Positions 54,182-61,751 of a DNA stretch of 64,000 nt are shown one piece after another. The DNA is from Streptomyces mobaraensis. GTDB taxonomy: Bacteria; Actinomycetota; Actinomycetes; Streptomycetales; Streptomycetaceae. The notes beneath the pieces are model-generated. The model saw only the letters and a list, made by a program, of their open reading frames with translations, searched no databases and had not been told where the DNA came from. The stretch covers positions 558,001 through 622,000 of the forward strand of contig NZ_CP083590.1 of NCBI RefSeq assembly GCF_020099395.1. Reading direction: 5' to 3'. Made by a program: the position numbers and the translations under genes. The stretch's first letter is position 1. Each line of letters begins with the position of its first letter.

Positions 54182-54517
54182 ATGGGGACCACAGAGCTGA
54201 ACGGATGGCTGAAGCGCGAAAACCTCAAGGGCTTCCTTGTCGCGCTGTCACACATCGTCGAGTACGACTTCGGTCACTTGGACTGGGACGCCTTCGAATC
54301 CGGGCTTTCCTCGGGAGACGACAGCGGCTGGTTCGTCTACCCGCTGGTCGGGCGGTCCACGGTCGAAGTCGCTGTTTCCCATGCGGTGGAGGAGGGAGAC
54401 AGCGACCTCAAGGTCTCGATCCCGTGCGACGATCCCTGCCTCGGCAAGCAGATCCGGGTGGCGTGGATGATTTTCAACCGCTTCGACGTTTCGCCGGATG
54501 TCGACCTGTTGGACTGA
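54182..54517 (+). CDS. second candidate immunity protein
   Basis: The 111-residue acidic protein (MGTTELNGWLKRENLKGFL, later WDAFESGLSSGDDSGWFVYP) follows 26 bases after the first immunity candidate. It alternates strands and acidic loops and lacks a signal peptide. Arrays of immunity genes, some left from earlier toxin tips, are common behind Rhs loci. It may protect against the present tip or be an orphan. The family is not recognised. Confidence 0.55.
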   Translation: MGTTELNGWLKRENLKGFLVALSHIVEYDFGHLDWDAFESGLSSGDDSGWFVYPLVGRSTVEVAVSHAVEEGDSDLKVSIPCDDPCLGKQIRVAWMIFNRFDVSPDVDLLD

Positions 54518-54636
54518 GCCGTCACGCGAGTCCTCCCCTCAGGGAGCACCCGGTACCGCTGTCGGAGCACGACGCGGTACCTGCCTGCGGGCTCACCGGC
54601 AGGAATGTCCACGCCCCCGCCACCGTTATCCGGGGC

Positions 54637-55050
54637 ATGTACGCGGACCCCGGCACCATCAAGAAGATCCTCCAAGAGACCGGCGACACCTGGGCGGTGG
54701 TCGGCCTTTCGAACAACACGCGGCGCGCCGCCTACGGCGTGGCGGAAGTGCTCCGCCAGTACGGCAAACGCGTGGTGCCCGTGCACCCCAAGGCGGAGTT
54801 CGTGGGTGGGGAGCAGGGATACGCGTCGTTGGCCGAGGTGCCGTTTCCCGTGGACGTCGTGGACGTGTTCGTACGGTCGGAGCTCGCGGGTACCGTCGCG
54901 GACGAGGCCGTGGCGGTCGGCGCGAAGGCGGTCTGGTTCCAGCTCGGTGTCGTCGACGAGGAGGCGTACGAGCGGACGCGTGGAGCCGGGCTGGACATGG
55001 TCATGGACCGCTGTCCGGCGATTGAACTTAAGTCCCTAGGTTATCGCTAG
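54637..55050 (+). CDS. CoA-binding domain protein (YccU-like) with altered C-terminal codons
   Basis: The 137-residue Rossmann protein shows WAVVGLSNNTRRAAYGVAEVLRQYGK, VVPVHPKAE, VDVVDVFVRSE and AVWFQLGVVDEEAYE, the CoA_binding_2 family whose members bind CoA with unclear cellular role. The ATG at 54637 starts the conserved part. The last ten codons (from 55021: ATT, GAA, CTT, AAG ... CTA, GGT, TAT, CGC, TAG) use codons rare in this genome and differ from the usual family ending, as if the 3' end was replaced by insertion of foreign DNA. Confidence 0.85.
   Translation: MYADPGTIKKILQETGDTWAVVGLSNNTRRAAYGVAEVLRQYGKRVVPVHPKAEFVGGEQGYASLAEVPFPVDVVDVFVRSELAGTVADEAVAVGAKAVWFQLGVVDEEAYERTRGAGLDMVMDRCPAIELKSLGYR
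55021..55050. other. candidate attachment-site junction
   Basis: The low-GC stretch containing CTTAAGTCCCTAGGTTATC interrupts GC-rich coding sequence at the end of the CoA-binding gene. Just beyond it the gene content changes to accessory functions. It looks like a left attachment site of an integrated element. A near-match of 13 of 14 bases (TTAA[C/G]TCCCTAGGT), in opposite orientation, lies at about 63942-63955 beside the recombinase gene. Confidence 0.4.
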
Positions 55051-55055
55051 CCCGA

Positions 55056-55081
55056 TGCCCGGAGGCGCGGGCCTCCGGGCA
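55056..55081. terminator. perfect 10-bp hairpin terminator
   Basis: TGCCCGGAGG and CCTCCGGGCA flank a six-base loop, six bases after the CoA-binding stop. It is a clear terminator, also usable by the convergent methyltransferase gene. Confidence 0.75.
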
Positions 55082-55137
55082 GGTGAGCAGACGGCCCGCC
55101 CGCGCGCTGCGGCGAGAGCCCCAAGGCTGGACAGCGA

Positions 55138-55800
55138 TCACTTCGCCACTGCCCGCACGATCAGCGTGCCGATGTGGCCGGGCTTCGGCGCCTCAATGAT
55201 CTTTGCGTCGACTTCCGCGAAGCCCGCGTTCAGTGCGAGGTTCTGCCACTTCCGGGGCGTGTGGCTGTACCGGTAGGTATACATGGCCTTCCCGGCGAAC
55301 CCGCCCTTGTACATCCCCTGAGGGCCGTAAGCGCCCGGGATGGCCGGCGGCTGGGAGAAGACGAGTACGCCCCCGGGATTCAGCCGCGAGGCGATCAGGG
55401 GGAACAGCTTGGCCGGGTCGGTGAACCAGACGGCTCCGAAAATCGAGTAGACGGCGTCATAGGTCCCCGGGCTCGCGCTCAGGTGCTCCAGTACCTCGGC
55501 GCAGACGAACCGCGCTCCCAGCGGTCCCCAGCGTTCCGTAGTCTGCGCGACCATGACCGGTGACAGATCGACCCCGGTCGCCTTCACGCCCTGCTGGGCG
55601 AGGTAGGCCAGGGCACGCCCCGTGCCGCATCCGATCTCCAGGGCGGATTCCGGAGTACCGAGCAGTTCGGGGCCCGGCCCGTGGTCGGTGTACTGCGTCC
55701 AGCGGAAAACGGGCTCGGAGTCGGACACGTCCCCCTTGGTGCTTCGAGCGTAGATGTCCCACAGCTCGCGCTCTGCGTCGATGTCGTGTCGTGCTGGCAA
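55138..55800 (-). CDS. class I SAM-dependent methyltransferase
   Basis: The 220-residue protein has motif I SALEIGCGTGRALAYLAQQG (residues 52-71), an acidic strand (TGVDLSP), YDAVYSIFGAVWFTDPAKL and LNPGGVLVFSQPP, the pattern of methyltransf_25/11 enzymes. Its substrate is unknown. The start is TTG at 55800, with GAGGAA six bases upstream. Genes of this type often occur in Streptomyces XRE/DUF6879 accessory clusters such as the one that follows. Confidence 0.78.
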   Translation of the reverse strand: MPARHDIDAERELWDIYARSTKGDVSDSEPVFRWTQYTDHGPGPELLGTPESALEIGCGTGRALAYLAQQGVKATGVDLSPVMVAQTTERWGPLGARFVCAEVLEHLSASPGTYDAVYSIFGAVWFTDPAKLFPLIASRLNPGGVLVFSQPPAIPGAYGPQGMYKGGFAGKAMYTYRYSHTPRKWQNLALNAGFAEVDAKIIEAPKPGHIGTLIVRAVAK

Positions 55801-55885
55801 CTGGCTTCCTCGGTGGTGGGAGTTGATGCGCCATTGCCCCTGTCCTCCGGAGAGCGAGGGCAGGGGCAGGCACTCTGGTACCGGA

Positions 55886-56368
55886 TCAGTGGCTGTCGGG
55901 AACCTTGTCGTCGCACGGGGAGCAGTCGGAGGCGTCCACCGACCACAGTTCCTCGTCGACGGCGAAGCCGTTGCGCCGGATGATCTCGGCCGTGCGCATG
56001 ACGGTGCCGTCGCGGCGGCGCTCGATCAGGGGAGCGTGGTGCTTGTAGACGCCGCCGTTGTACTCCTCGCACAGGGCGAAGTACAGCGGGGTGTCGAGGA
56101 TGAGCTGGTGAACACCAAGGTCCACGGTGTAGCCGACGCCCATGTCGGTGCCGGGGTTCTCCATGGCGGTGATCAGATAGGCGATGCCCTGGCCGAGGAC
56201 GCGTTCCGCCAGACTACGCACCGCGACGCTGTCGCGGAGCAGGAGCCGCACCTCTCGTTCCCACAGGTCGGGCACACCGACGTCCGTGACGAGTTGGGGC
56301 ACGCGCTCCCCCACCTGGTTGAGGATGAGGCGCGGATCACGGGTCCGCGTCCGGACTGCTGTGCTCAT
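55886..56368 (-). CDS. hypothetical protein in accessory cluster
   Basis: The 160-residue protein (start MSTAVRTRTRDPRLIL, ATG at 56368 after AGGAGGAG) is mixed helical and strand, with an acidic C-terminus containing DASDCSPCDD. The CSPC pair could bind metal. It has no membrane span or signal peptide, and I do not recognise it. It lies downstream of three overlapping small genes and may be part of that operon. Confidence 0.6.
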   Translation of the reverse strand: MSTAVRTRTRDPRLILNQVGERVPQLVTDVGVPDLWEREVRLLLRDSVAVRSLAERVLGQGIAYLITAMENPGTDMGVGYTVDLGVHQLILDTPLYFALCEEYNGGVYKHHAPLIERRRDGTVMRTAEIIRRNGFAVDEELWSVDASDCSPCDDKVPDSH

Positions 56369-56455
56369 AGTGCGGTCTCCTCCTGTTTGGGAAGGTTGCT
56401 GCACTTGCCGACCCTCTCGGGCGTGACCGATCGCGGCCACGACCGGGGTGGGACT

Positions 56456-56680
56456 TCACTCCGCGCGCACGACCATCTCAAAACTGGTCCGGATGCGGCG
56501 GAAGCCTCTGTGGTTGCTGCGGCCTGTGTGCTCCATGCACGCCAGGTCGACGGCCTTGGAGTCAATGGACGGCGTGGCGGACCAGCCGCAGTGCAGGCAC
56601 TCGGCCTCGTGGGTCACGTCGGTGTCGGGGTGTTCGACGATCTTGTGGATCACATGGCGATACGTCGTTCTGGCATTCAC
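56456..56680 (-). CDS. small CxxC protein (DUF7848-like)
   Basis: The 74-residue protein has YRHVIHKIVEHPDTDVTHEAEC followed by the cysteine pair in ECLHCGW and a third in DLACMEHTG, then FRRIRTSFEMVVRAE (each listed part under the family pattern), suggesting a small zinc-binding fold. It resembles a Streptomyces family I recall as DUF7848; the name is from memory. The GTG start overlaps the upstream stop (GTGA). Confidence 0.65.
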   Translation of the reverse strand: MNARTTYRHVIHKIVEHPDTDVTHEAECLHCGWSATPSIDSKAVDLACMEHTGRSNHRGFRRIRTSFEMVVRAE

Positions 56681-56892
56681 GGCAGCCACCGTCGGCGCTC
56701 GTTCAGCTCTTGCGCCTTCGCCCGCAGCTCCTCCAAGGTGCCGGCGGGCCGAACGTCGCTCGGGGCCGCTTCCCACTCCCTGCCGCCATGCGGCGGTCTC
56801 AGGAAGATCCGCCCGGCGAGCTGCCCCATGACCGTGCCCACACGGTCCCGCTTGATGTCCAGTACAAGCGATCCCACTTCGGGCGCGCTCAC
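56677..56892 (-). CDS. small hypothetical protein, beta-rich
   Basis: The 71-residue protein (VSAPEVGSLVLDIKRDRVG, then GRIFLRPPHGGREWEA) looks like a small SH3-type beta barrel with a C-terminal helix. Similar proteins accompany WhiJ-like XRE and DUF6879 clusters in Streptomyces. It starts at a GTG overlapping the upstream stop by four bases and ends in a GTGA overlap with the next gene, so it is translated in a coupled chain. Confidence 0.65.
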   Translation of the reverse strand: MSAPEVGSLVLDIKRDRVGTVMGQLAGRIFLRPPHGGREWEAAPSDVRPAGTLEELRAKAQELNERRRWLP

Positions 56893-57137
56893 CGAACCAC
56901 TCCGCCTACGGGCGCTTCGCACCCGGCGAGGATCACAGCGGCCAAGCGCTCCGCGGTCTCCGGGTTCACCCTGCCGAGGTGGGTCAGCTCGGGCATGGCG
57001 GCGTCTCGGCGGAGGGACGGGATCACGATCCCCGCCCGGTCGAGAGCGGACCGCAAGGAGGCGAACGCCTCGGCGGTCCGCTCTTCCCGCGTCTGCCGCC
57101 GCTTCACCGAGACCCTCTTGCTGTGCTGCGTGACCAT
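56889..57137 (-). CDS. small basic hypothetical protein
   Basis: The 82-residue protein (MVTQHSKRVSVKRRQ, then TAEAFASLRSALDRAGIVIP) has a basic start and two predicted helices. It leads the set of overlapping small genes, with GAGGGG before the ATG at 57137. The region upstream holds a GAAnTTC pair that may be a regulator site. Its function is unknown; family resemblance is to proteins neighbouring DUF397/XRE pairs. Confidence 0.65.
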   Translation of the reverse strand: MVTQHSKRVSVKRRQTREERTAEAFASLRSALDRAGIVIPSLRRDAAMPELTHLGRVNPETAERLAAVILAGCEAPVGGVVR

Positions 57138-57213
57138 GCCGACCCCTCGTCGCCGCTTACGCGTCGCCCTGTTCGTGGAGCGACGCTAGGAGCGGCGGGG
57201 CCCCGGCCTCAAC

Positions 57214-57230
57214 GAAGTTCTATGAAATTC
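57214..57230. promoter_or_regulatory. paired GAAnTTC motif, possible XRE operator
   Basis: GAAGTTC-TAT-GAAATTC is a direct repeat of short palindromes in an AT-rich stretch upstream of the small-gene operon, just past the end of the XRE gene. The neighbouring WhiJ-like XRE protein is a natural candidate to bind it. Confidence 0.45.
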
Positions 57231-57238
57231 CACGCTGG

Positions 57239-58087
57239 TCACCCCAACGCGTCAATCGCAGCAGTGATCAGTGACCGCGCCTCCGCCCCGTGGACGGCGA
57301 GCCGGGCGTACTCGCCGAACGCCTTCAGGTACTGGCGCACCTCGGATGGAGCGGTGACGTTCACCTGAGCCGTCAGGAGTTCGACCTGGGCCTGCTCCTC
57401 GTCGTACACGCTGAACGTCTCGATCATCCACATCCGTCGCTCGGCGGAGAAGGGGATCACTCCCAGCGAGACGGACGGGAACGCCATCACGGACAGCAGG
57501 TAGCCGAGTTGCCCGGCCATCGTCGCCGCGTCGCCCACGCGGTGCCGCAGCACCGCCTCCTCGACGAGAAGCGCGAAGCGGTGATTCCCCTCGCGTATCA
57601 CGTGGGAACGCGCCAGACGGGCGGCCACGGCTGCGGAAACGTCGTCCGGCGTCTCGCGGAACTCGGTGATGGACGACAGCAACGCGCGGGCGTACTCCTC
57701 CGTCTGAAGCAGGCCGGGGACGACGTTGGAACAGTAGATCCGGAACACCTGGGTCCGCTCGAAGAGCGGGACGTAGGACTCCTGGAGCCTGCGCAGCCCG
57801 GTGCGCTGCAAGCGCCGCCATTCGACGTAGGCGTTGTTCGCGTTCCGTGATGCCGCGATGATGTCCGCGGCTTGGTCTTCCGCACCGCAGGCCCGGCACC
57901 AGGCGCGGATGTCGTCGTCACTGGGCGGGGTGGTCGCGTTCTCAAGGCGCGAGACCTTGGACGCGTACCACCCCGTCCGCTCCGCGACGTCCCTGGCGTA
58001 CAGCCCGGCATCCCGGCGGATCTCGCGCAGACGGTCGGCGACGGCTTTGCGTGCGGCCTCGACGCTTGAAGAGGGAGAAACGGGCAT
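57239..58087 (-). CDS. XRE-family regulator with DUF5753 domain
   Basis: The 282-residue WhiJ-like protein has an N-terminal helix-turn-helix (VADRLREIRRDAGLYARDVA, WYASKVSRLENATTPP) and a DUF5753 domain (VFRIYCSNVVPGLLQTEEYA, EEAVLRHRVGD, LGVIPFSAERRMWM). The ATG at 58087 is chosen over 58141. It sits between DUF6879-type genes and the small-gene operon, and likely regulates both. It is a second, unrelated copy of the XRE type seen at 5.5 kb. Confidence 0.87.
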   Translation of the reverse strand: MPVSPSSSVEAARKAVADRLREIRRDAGLYARDVAERTGWYASKVSRLENATTPPSDDDIRAWCRACGAEDQAADIIAASRNANNAYVEWRRLQRTGLRRLQESYVPLFERTQVFRIYCSNVVPGLLQTEEYARALLSSITEFRETPDDVSAAVAARLARSHVIREGNHRFALLVEEAVLRHRVGDAATMAGQLGYLLSVMAFPSVSLGVIPFSAERRMWMIETFSVYDEEQAQVELLTAQVNVTAPSEVRQYLKAFGEYARLAVHGAEARSLITAAIDALG

Positions 58088-58101
58088 GCGCGCTGGGGTC
58101 G

Positions 58102-58626
58102 TCAGATCCGGTAGTCCTCGTGGGGTGTCGCCCTCTCCCACACGGCTTCGAAGGCGTCCGTGCAGAGCTTCGCGACGCTCGGTTCGTCGGTCACCTCGTC
58201 GTCGAGATAGGCGCCCTCGCCCGAGAAGTATCCGAAGCGGACCAACCGCTCGTCGAAAACCCAGAAGTCGTTACCCGGCAGCGCGAGGTCCGACGCCTTC
58301 CGGCGAGGGAGCCAACGGATCGACTCCCCTGCCGTGACATTGGTGAAGGTGCCGTCGTACAGGTACTTGGTGTACTCGCTCACCGGCTCCGAGACAACCC
58401 GGGCACGACGGATCACGACGCCCCTGTCCACGGCGGCCGACACCATGTCGAGCCAAGGCCGCCACCAGGACGCGCGGTCCTCCGGGTCATGCCGGTGACC
58501 GGCCCTCCACGCCGCGACGCGCGGGGCTTCGTCAGGGTCGTCGTAGAAGTCCCGCATCTCAAGATGGACCGCCGACCGCTTGCAGCCGGCCAACAGCTCA
58601 TCGAACGGCGGCGCGCTCCGCCACAT
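58102..58626 (-). CDS. DUF6879 family protein
   Basis: The 174-residue protein has the DUF6879 pattern: a helical start (FDELLAGCKRSAVHLEMRD), VIRRARVVSEPVSEYTKY, an IRWLPRRKASDLALPGNDFW segment and FDERLVRFGYFSGEG. Its role is unknown, but the family is encoded beside WhiJ-like XRE regulators. The ATG at 58626 has GGGAGG six bases upstream. It overlaps the preceding gene by 29 bases and lies 14 bases from the XRE gene. Confidence 0.8.
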   Translation of the reverse strand: MWRSAPPFDELLAGCKRSAVHLEMRDFYDDPDEAPRVAAWRAGHRHDPEDRASWWRPWLDMVSAAVDRGVVIRRARVVSEPVSEYTKYLYDGTFTNVTAGESIRWLPRRKASDLALPGNDFWVFDERLVRFGYFSGEGAYLDDEVTDEPSVAKLCTDAFEAVWERATPHEDYRI

Positions 58627-58840
58627 CACATGCCTCCCGAATCGCGGCCACGATGCTGAACGGCAACCGAACGATCCCCTCGTAGTCAGGGATAGGGCCC
58701 GATTTCAGGCACTCGTCCTGCGTCTTCTCGTCGGCCTTCCGGCCTTGGAACACGAGTTCCCGTGACTCCTCGTCCACCCACACCGTGGGACAGTTCGCCC
58801 CATCCGTCTCAGGGTCCTTCGAGATGAACCGTAGCGCCAT
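58598..58840 (-). CDS. small protein paired with DUF6879
   Basis: The 80-residue protein (MALRFISKDPETDGANCPTV, WVDEESRELVFQG, RLPFSIVAAIREACD) belongs to a small Streptomyces family regularly encoded in front of DUF6879. The ATG at 58840 has TGAGG upstream. The open frame extends to 59224 but without a ribosome-binding site. Function unknown; possibly a toxin-antitoxin-like or modulator partner. Confidence 0.75.
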   Translation of the reverse strand: MALRFISKDPETDGANCPTVWVDEESRELVFQGRKADEKTQDECLKSGPIPDYEGIVRLPFSIVAAIREACDVAERAAVR

Positions 58841-59593
58841 GACTGCCTCAGACGAGTGGCGAGTTCTACAACCTTCCGCGACTTTCACCCTCGGGCAGAC
58901 GTGCGTCAAGGGTGCCTCGTCGGGAGTGCCCGAGCGACGGGTCCAGTACGAGGCAAAAGTGCAGTTTCCCCAGCGGCGGCAAGGCCGAAGCCAGGGAAAA
59001 GGGGCGGCCTCGGGATCGCACAGAAACCGAGCTGCTGTCACGCCCCGGTCAGGGAGAATCATGATCGGGGAGCCACCCCCTGGGTTGGTCACGATCACAA
59101 CGACGCGACGTCGACTCATCGCAGCTCGCGCATGAGAAGCGAGCAACGACGTTGAAGCAGCGGCGAACGCGACGATCCGCACCAGCAGGAGCGGCAGCAC
59201 ATCGGCCCTGCCCACCGAGGGCACATCTCAACGGGCACCAGGCCCAGGCAACACCCGGGCACGCTCGCGCACTGCACGGTTCGACAACACGACGAACAGC
59301 ACAACGGCAGCACCGGGCACCCCCCTCCACACCCACCGGCCACGCGCTCCGCGCGGGCCACGTACCCACCGAGGGGTTGCGGCCCGGGGCCTCTCCCGGA
59401 AGCACCCGGGGGGGTTTCGCGCAGACCCAGGGGGGCCTACGGCACCAATGCAGTTGCTTTTGTCCTGGCCCTGGGTCTGTTCGCCCGGGAGGTACTGCGC
59501 GTGCCGACCAGTGGCATATGAGGGCACCTGCAACAACGGTGCTCCCGGTCACGTACAAGCCGTGATGGGGAGCACCGCTCACTCAGCCCGCGA
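58841..59593. other. gene-free accessory stretch
   Basis: About 750 bases with several open frames but none with protein-like content, a ribosome-binding site and family resemblance together. A plus-strand frame at 59152-59565 and minus frames at 59049-59582 are rich in Cys, Pro and Arg as in chance frames. A Pro/Gly-rich region near 59380-59470 is low in complexity. I see no hairpin array or RNA gene. Confidence 0.4.
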
Positions 59594-60028
59594 TCAGAAG
59601 GGTTTCTTCATGAAGTCGAACTTGAAGTCGAGGCTGAACAGATCATCGTCGTCGACGGTATAGGCGCGGACGTTCACGGTGAACTTGGCCTGCGGGGTCT
59701 CCCTGGGAAGATCCATGCCGAACGTCAGCTCCACGTTGCCGGGCATGATGGGCTCTCCACCGAGGGCCGGATCGGCAGTCAGGCTCCAGTCGGACGTGTC
59801 CCCCCTCAGCTTCTCGAACAGGTCATACCGCTTCGTGGACAGCTTGACCAGGCCCAGCTTGACCACGACGTCGATGTAGGCGCCATCAACGATCTCCTCC
59901 TGGGCGGCCGCCTTGACGGTGGCCTTCAAAGACGTGCCCGGCATCGGAGGATCCGGAGTGACCCGGATGCTCTCGATCAGCAGCGGATCCGACGCCAAGC
60001 CTGCATCTGTGTAACTCCAACCAGCCAT
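59594..60028 (-). CDS. ML-domain (NPC2-like) lipid-binding protein
   Basis: The 144-residue protein closely resembles the MD-2-related lipid-recognition domain of fungal PG/PI transfer proteins and NPC2: IRVTPDPPMPGTSLKATVKA, then GAYIDVVVKLGLVKL, YDLFEKLR, LPRETPQAKFTVNVRAYTV and DDDDLFSLDFKFDF. Eukaryotic members are secreted and have conserved disulfides; this one has no cysteine and no signal peptide, so it should be a cytosolic variant. Similar fungal proteins carry phospholipids or sterols between membranes. Its origin by transfer and its ligand are inference. Codon use is less biased than core genes. Confidence 0.78.
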   Translation of the reverse strand: MAGWSYTDAGLASDPLLIESIRVTPDPPMPGTSLKATVKAAAQEEIVDGAYIDVVVKLGLVKLSTKRYDLFEKLRGDTSDWSLTADPALGGEPIMPGNVELTFGMDLPRETPQAKFTVNVRAYTVDDDDLFSLDFKFDFMKKPF

Positions 60029-60149
60029 GCGCGAAGCGTATCGGCATGACGCCGCCCAGTGATGAACATTCGCGACGGAACACGGCTATCACCCAACGGT
60101 TGGTTCGCCGCTTGTTAACAGCACCCCCCATAGGGCAACCGCATTGGGC

Positions 60150-60467
60150 CTACAGCGCCCCAGGGTGGGGCCTGCGACTGCGGGGTACCTCGCGGGCTTC
60201 GCGGGCCCGCTTCCGGCCGGCCGCCGCTTCCTGCGCCGTCTTACGAGCGTGGTGCCAGTGGCACAGCGACCACAGCGCCTCGGGCCGGTGGTCGTGTGGG
60301 TCGAAGCGATGGTCCACCTCGGTGGCCTCCTCGAAGCACGGCAGACCGGTGTCGTACCGGACCCACTGGCACAGGTGCGCGTCCCGCAGGAGGACGGCGG
60401 CGCGTAGCTGCGGCCAGTTACGCGGGAGCTGGGCACGGCGGGTGCTGGTGGACCAGTTGCCGCTCAC
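60150..60467 (-). CDS. HNH endonuclease
   Basis: The 105-residue protein has a small HNH fold: Cys33 and Cys44 (HLCQW, LPCFE), the VDHRFD segment with His53, and CHWHHARKT (Cys69, His72, His73). Single-domain HNH proteins of this type are common in phages and integrated elements, where they assist terminase cutting. The GTG at 60467 gives the usual short start (GNWSTSTRRAQLPRNW). It is divergent from a small secreted protein gene. Confidence 0.78.
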   Translation of the reverse strand: MSGNWSTSTRRAQLPRNWPQLRAAVLLRDAHLCQWVRYDTGLPCFEEATEVDHRFDPHDHRPEALWSLCHWHHARKTAQEAAAGRKRAREAREVPRSRRPHPGAL

Positions 60468-60522
60468 CAGGCACCGCCGCGGGCCCCACGTAACCCAGGC
60501 AGCCCATCGGCGTTGACACCAT

Positions 60523-60792
60523 ATGAACAACGTCAGGCGCACACTCGCCGCCCTCGCCCTCGCGGGGGCCGTCCTGCCCTTCACCGGCACAGCTCACGCG
60601 GACGAAAACCCCGTGACGACCGTCACCGGGGGCATCCTCGGGCTGGGCGACAGCGGCGGCCAGAACCGCGACGAGTCTTCCAACCAGGCTCTCCACGTCA
60701 TCGGAGATTCGTTGATGAACGGCCTGGGCAACACCTTTACCCCAGTTACAAGTATCGGGGGCATCAGCGGAGTTGGTTCCCACCTCGTCTGA
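60523..60792 (+). CDS. small secreted protein
   Basis: The 89-residue precursor has a Sec signal (MNNVRRTLAALALAGAVL) with cleavage near THA-DE at residue 26. The mature part is rich in Gly, Ser, Asn and Thr (GGILGLGDSGGQNRDESSN, GGISGVGSH). It has no cysteines. It lies 55 bases from the divergent HNH gene, and TTGACA just before the start could be a -35 element of a short or leaderless transcript. Its function is unknown; the composition recalls small surface-active proteins. Confidence 0.6.
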   Translation: MNNVRRTLAALALAGAVLPFTGTAHADENPVTTVTGGILGLGDSGGQNRDESSNQALHVIGDSLMNGLGNTFTPVTSIGGISGVGSHLV

Positions 60793-61269
60793 CACCCTCA
60801 CCTCGCGGCGGAGGCCGGCACAGCGCGCCGCACAGCATGTACAGCGCCCCGCCCGGGGTCGAACCGTGGGAGGAGAGTCACCACGGGACCGCGCCAGGCG
60901 GGGCGGGTTGCAGGGCCGCGCTACGGGGCGTCGCTCCGTCTTCTGCGCACGCACGCGCGTGGCGCTCTCGGTCCTGCAACCTGATGCAGTTCGGGTTGGC
61001 ACAACAGCGAAGCGGCCGGCGCAATCGTCCCGCAGGGCCGCGCCGGACACCAAGTCCAGCAAAAAGGGTGCTGTCCGTTCCTTCTTCCCCTATACACACA
61101 TAAGGAAAGAAGGTACGCACAGCGCATTTCCCGCTGCCTTCTGACACCGAACGTCACCGGACAGCCACAGGCCGCCAACGAGCTTACGGTGTGCGCCCGT
61201 CCCGAAGCGCAGTGAAGCCACTGAAAGGCGCGGCCCCTCTCCGCTACAGAAGTGTCACGCCAGTGCACA
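60793..61269. other. intergenic region with a decayed hairpin
   Basis: About 480 bases lacking a credible gene, between the secreted protein and the capsid fragment. CCTTCTT and AAGAAGG lie in an imperfect inverted repeat with a six-base loop (61080-61113). Composition is mixed. I see no tRNA or other RNA gene. Confidence 0.4.
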
Positions 61270-61737
61270 TGAGCGGTGCTCCACCGCCGCCGGGATCACC
61301 TTGCCCTCCGCGTCCACTGTGGTCTTGCCGCCCGCATTGATGACGGTGTTCAGCTCACGGGCGACCCGCTCCTCCACGGAGTCCGCGATGGCCTGGGCCT
61401 GCGGGATGGTGACCTAAGCCATGTAAGGCTCGATGTTGAGAGTGGAGTCCTGGGTGTCGACGTTCACGCCGTGCGTCGCATGGGTGTCGATCTTCACCGG
61501 GACGACCTTCTCGTCCAGGTTCTCCGGCACCAGGTCAACACCCCGGGCCCTGTTGCTGGCCGTGAACTTCGACGGCTTGCGCACATTTACGATGTGGCCC
61601 ACACCGGCTACAAAATCGCGTTCAACATCGCGGTACACCAGAGCGGGGAGGATGATTTCCGCACGGAGTCCCGCCAGTGCAACGGCAGCGATCTTATCGG
61701 TCACGGCAATCTTGTTGCCGCCGTCAGTCACACTCAA
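61270..61737 (-). pseudogene. phage major capsid protein fragment with nonsense codon
   Basis: The minus-strand frame from 61737 runs ALAGLRAEIILPALVYRDVE, ERDFVAGVGHIVNVRKP and ASNRARGVDL, the start of a P22-like coat protein fold. It is stopped by TAG at 61414-61416 but continues in the same frame with VTIPQAQAIADSVEERVARE before losing match near 61270, so both a nonsense mutation and a 3' truncation are present. Capsid proteins of this family run to over 300 residues. It marks the region as a decayed prophage or phage-derived element. Confidence 0.65.
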
Positions 61738-61751
61738 GTGATAAGGCTCTT

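Noticed and set aside
58598..59224. 208-residue N-terminally extended form of the DUF6879 partner
   Set aside because: The family-like sequence begins at the ATG at 58840, which has a TGAGG box; the extension shows no conserved content.
59049..59582. Cysteine-rich minus-strand protein
   Set aside because: Composition (Cys, Trp, Arg, Pro) is typical of off-frame GC-rich DNA, with no ribosome-binding site or family likeness.
61080..61113. Intrinsic terminator or attP core
   Set aside because: The inverted repeat has mismatches and no T-run, and no matching second site was found in the window; too weak to call.
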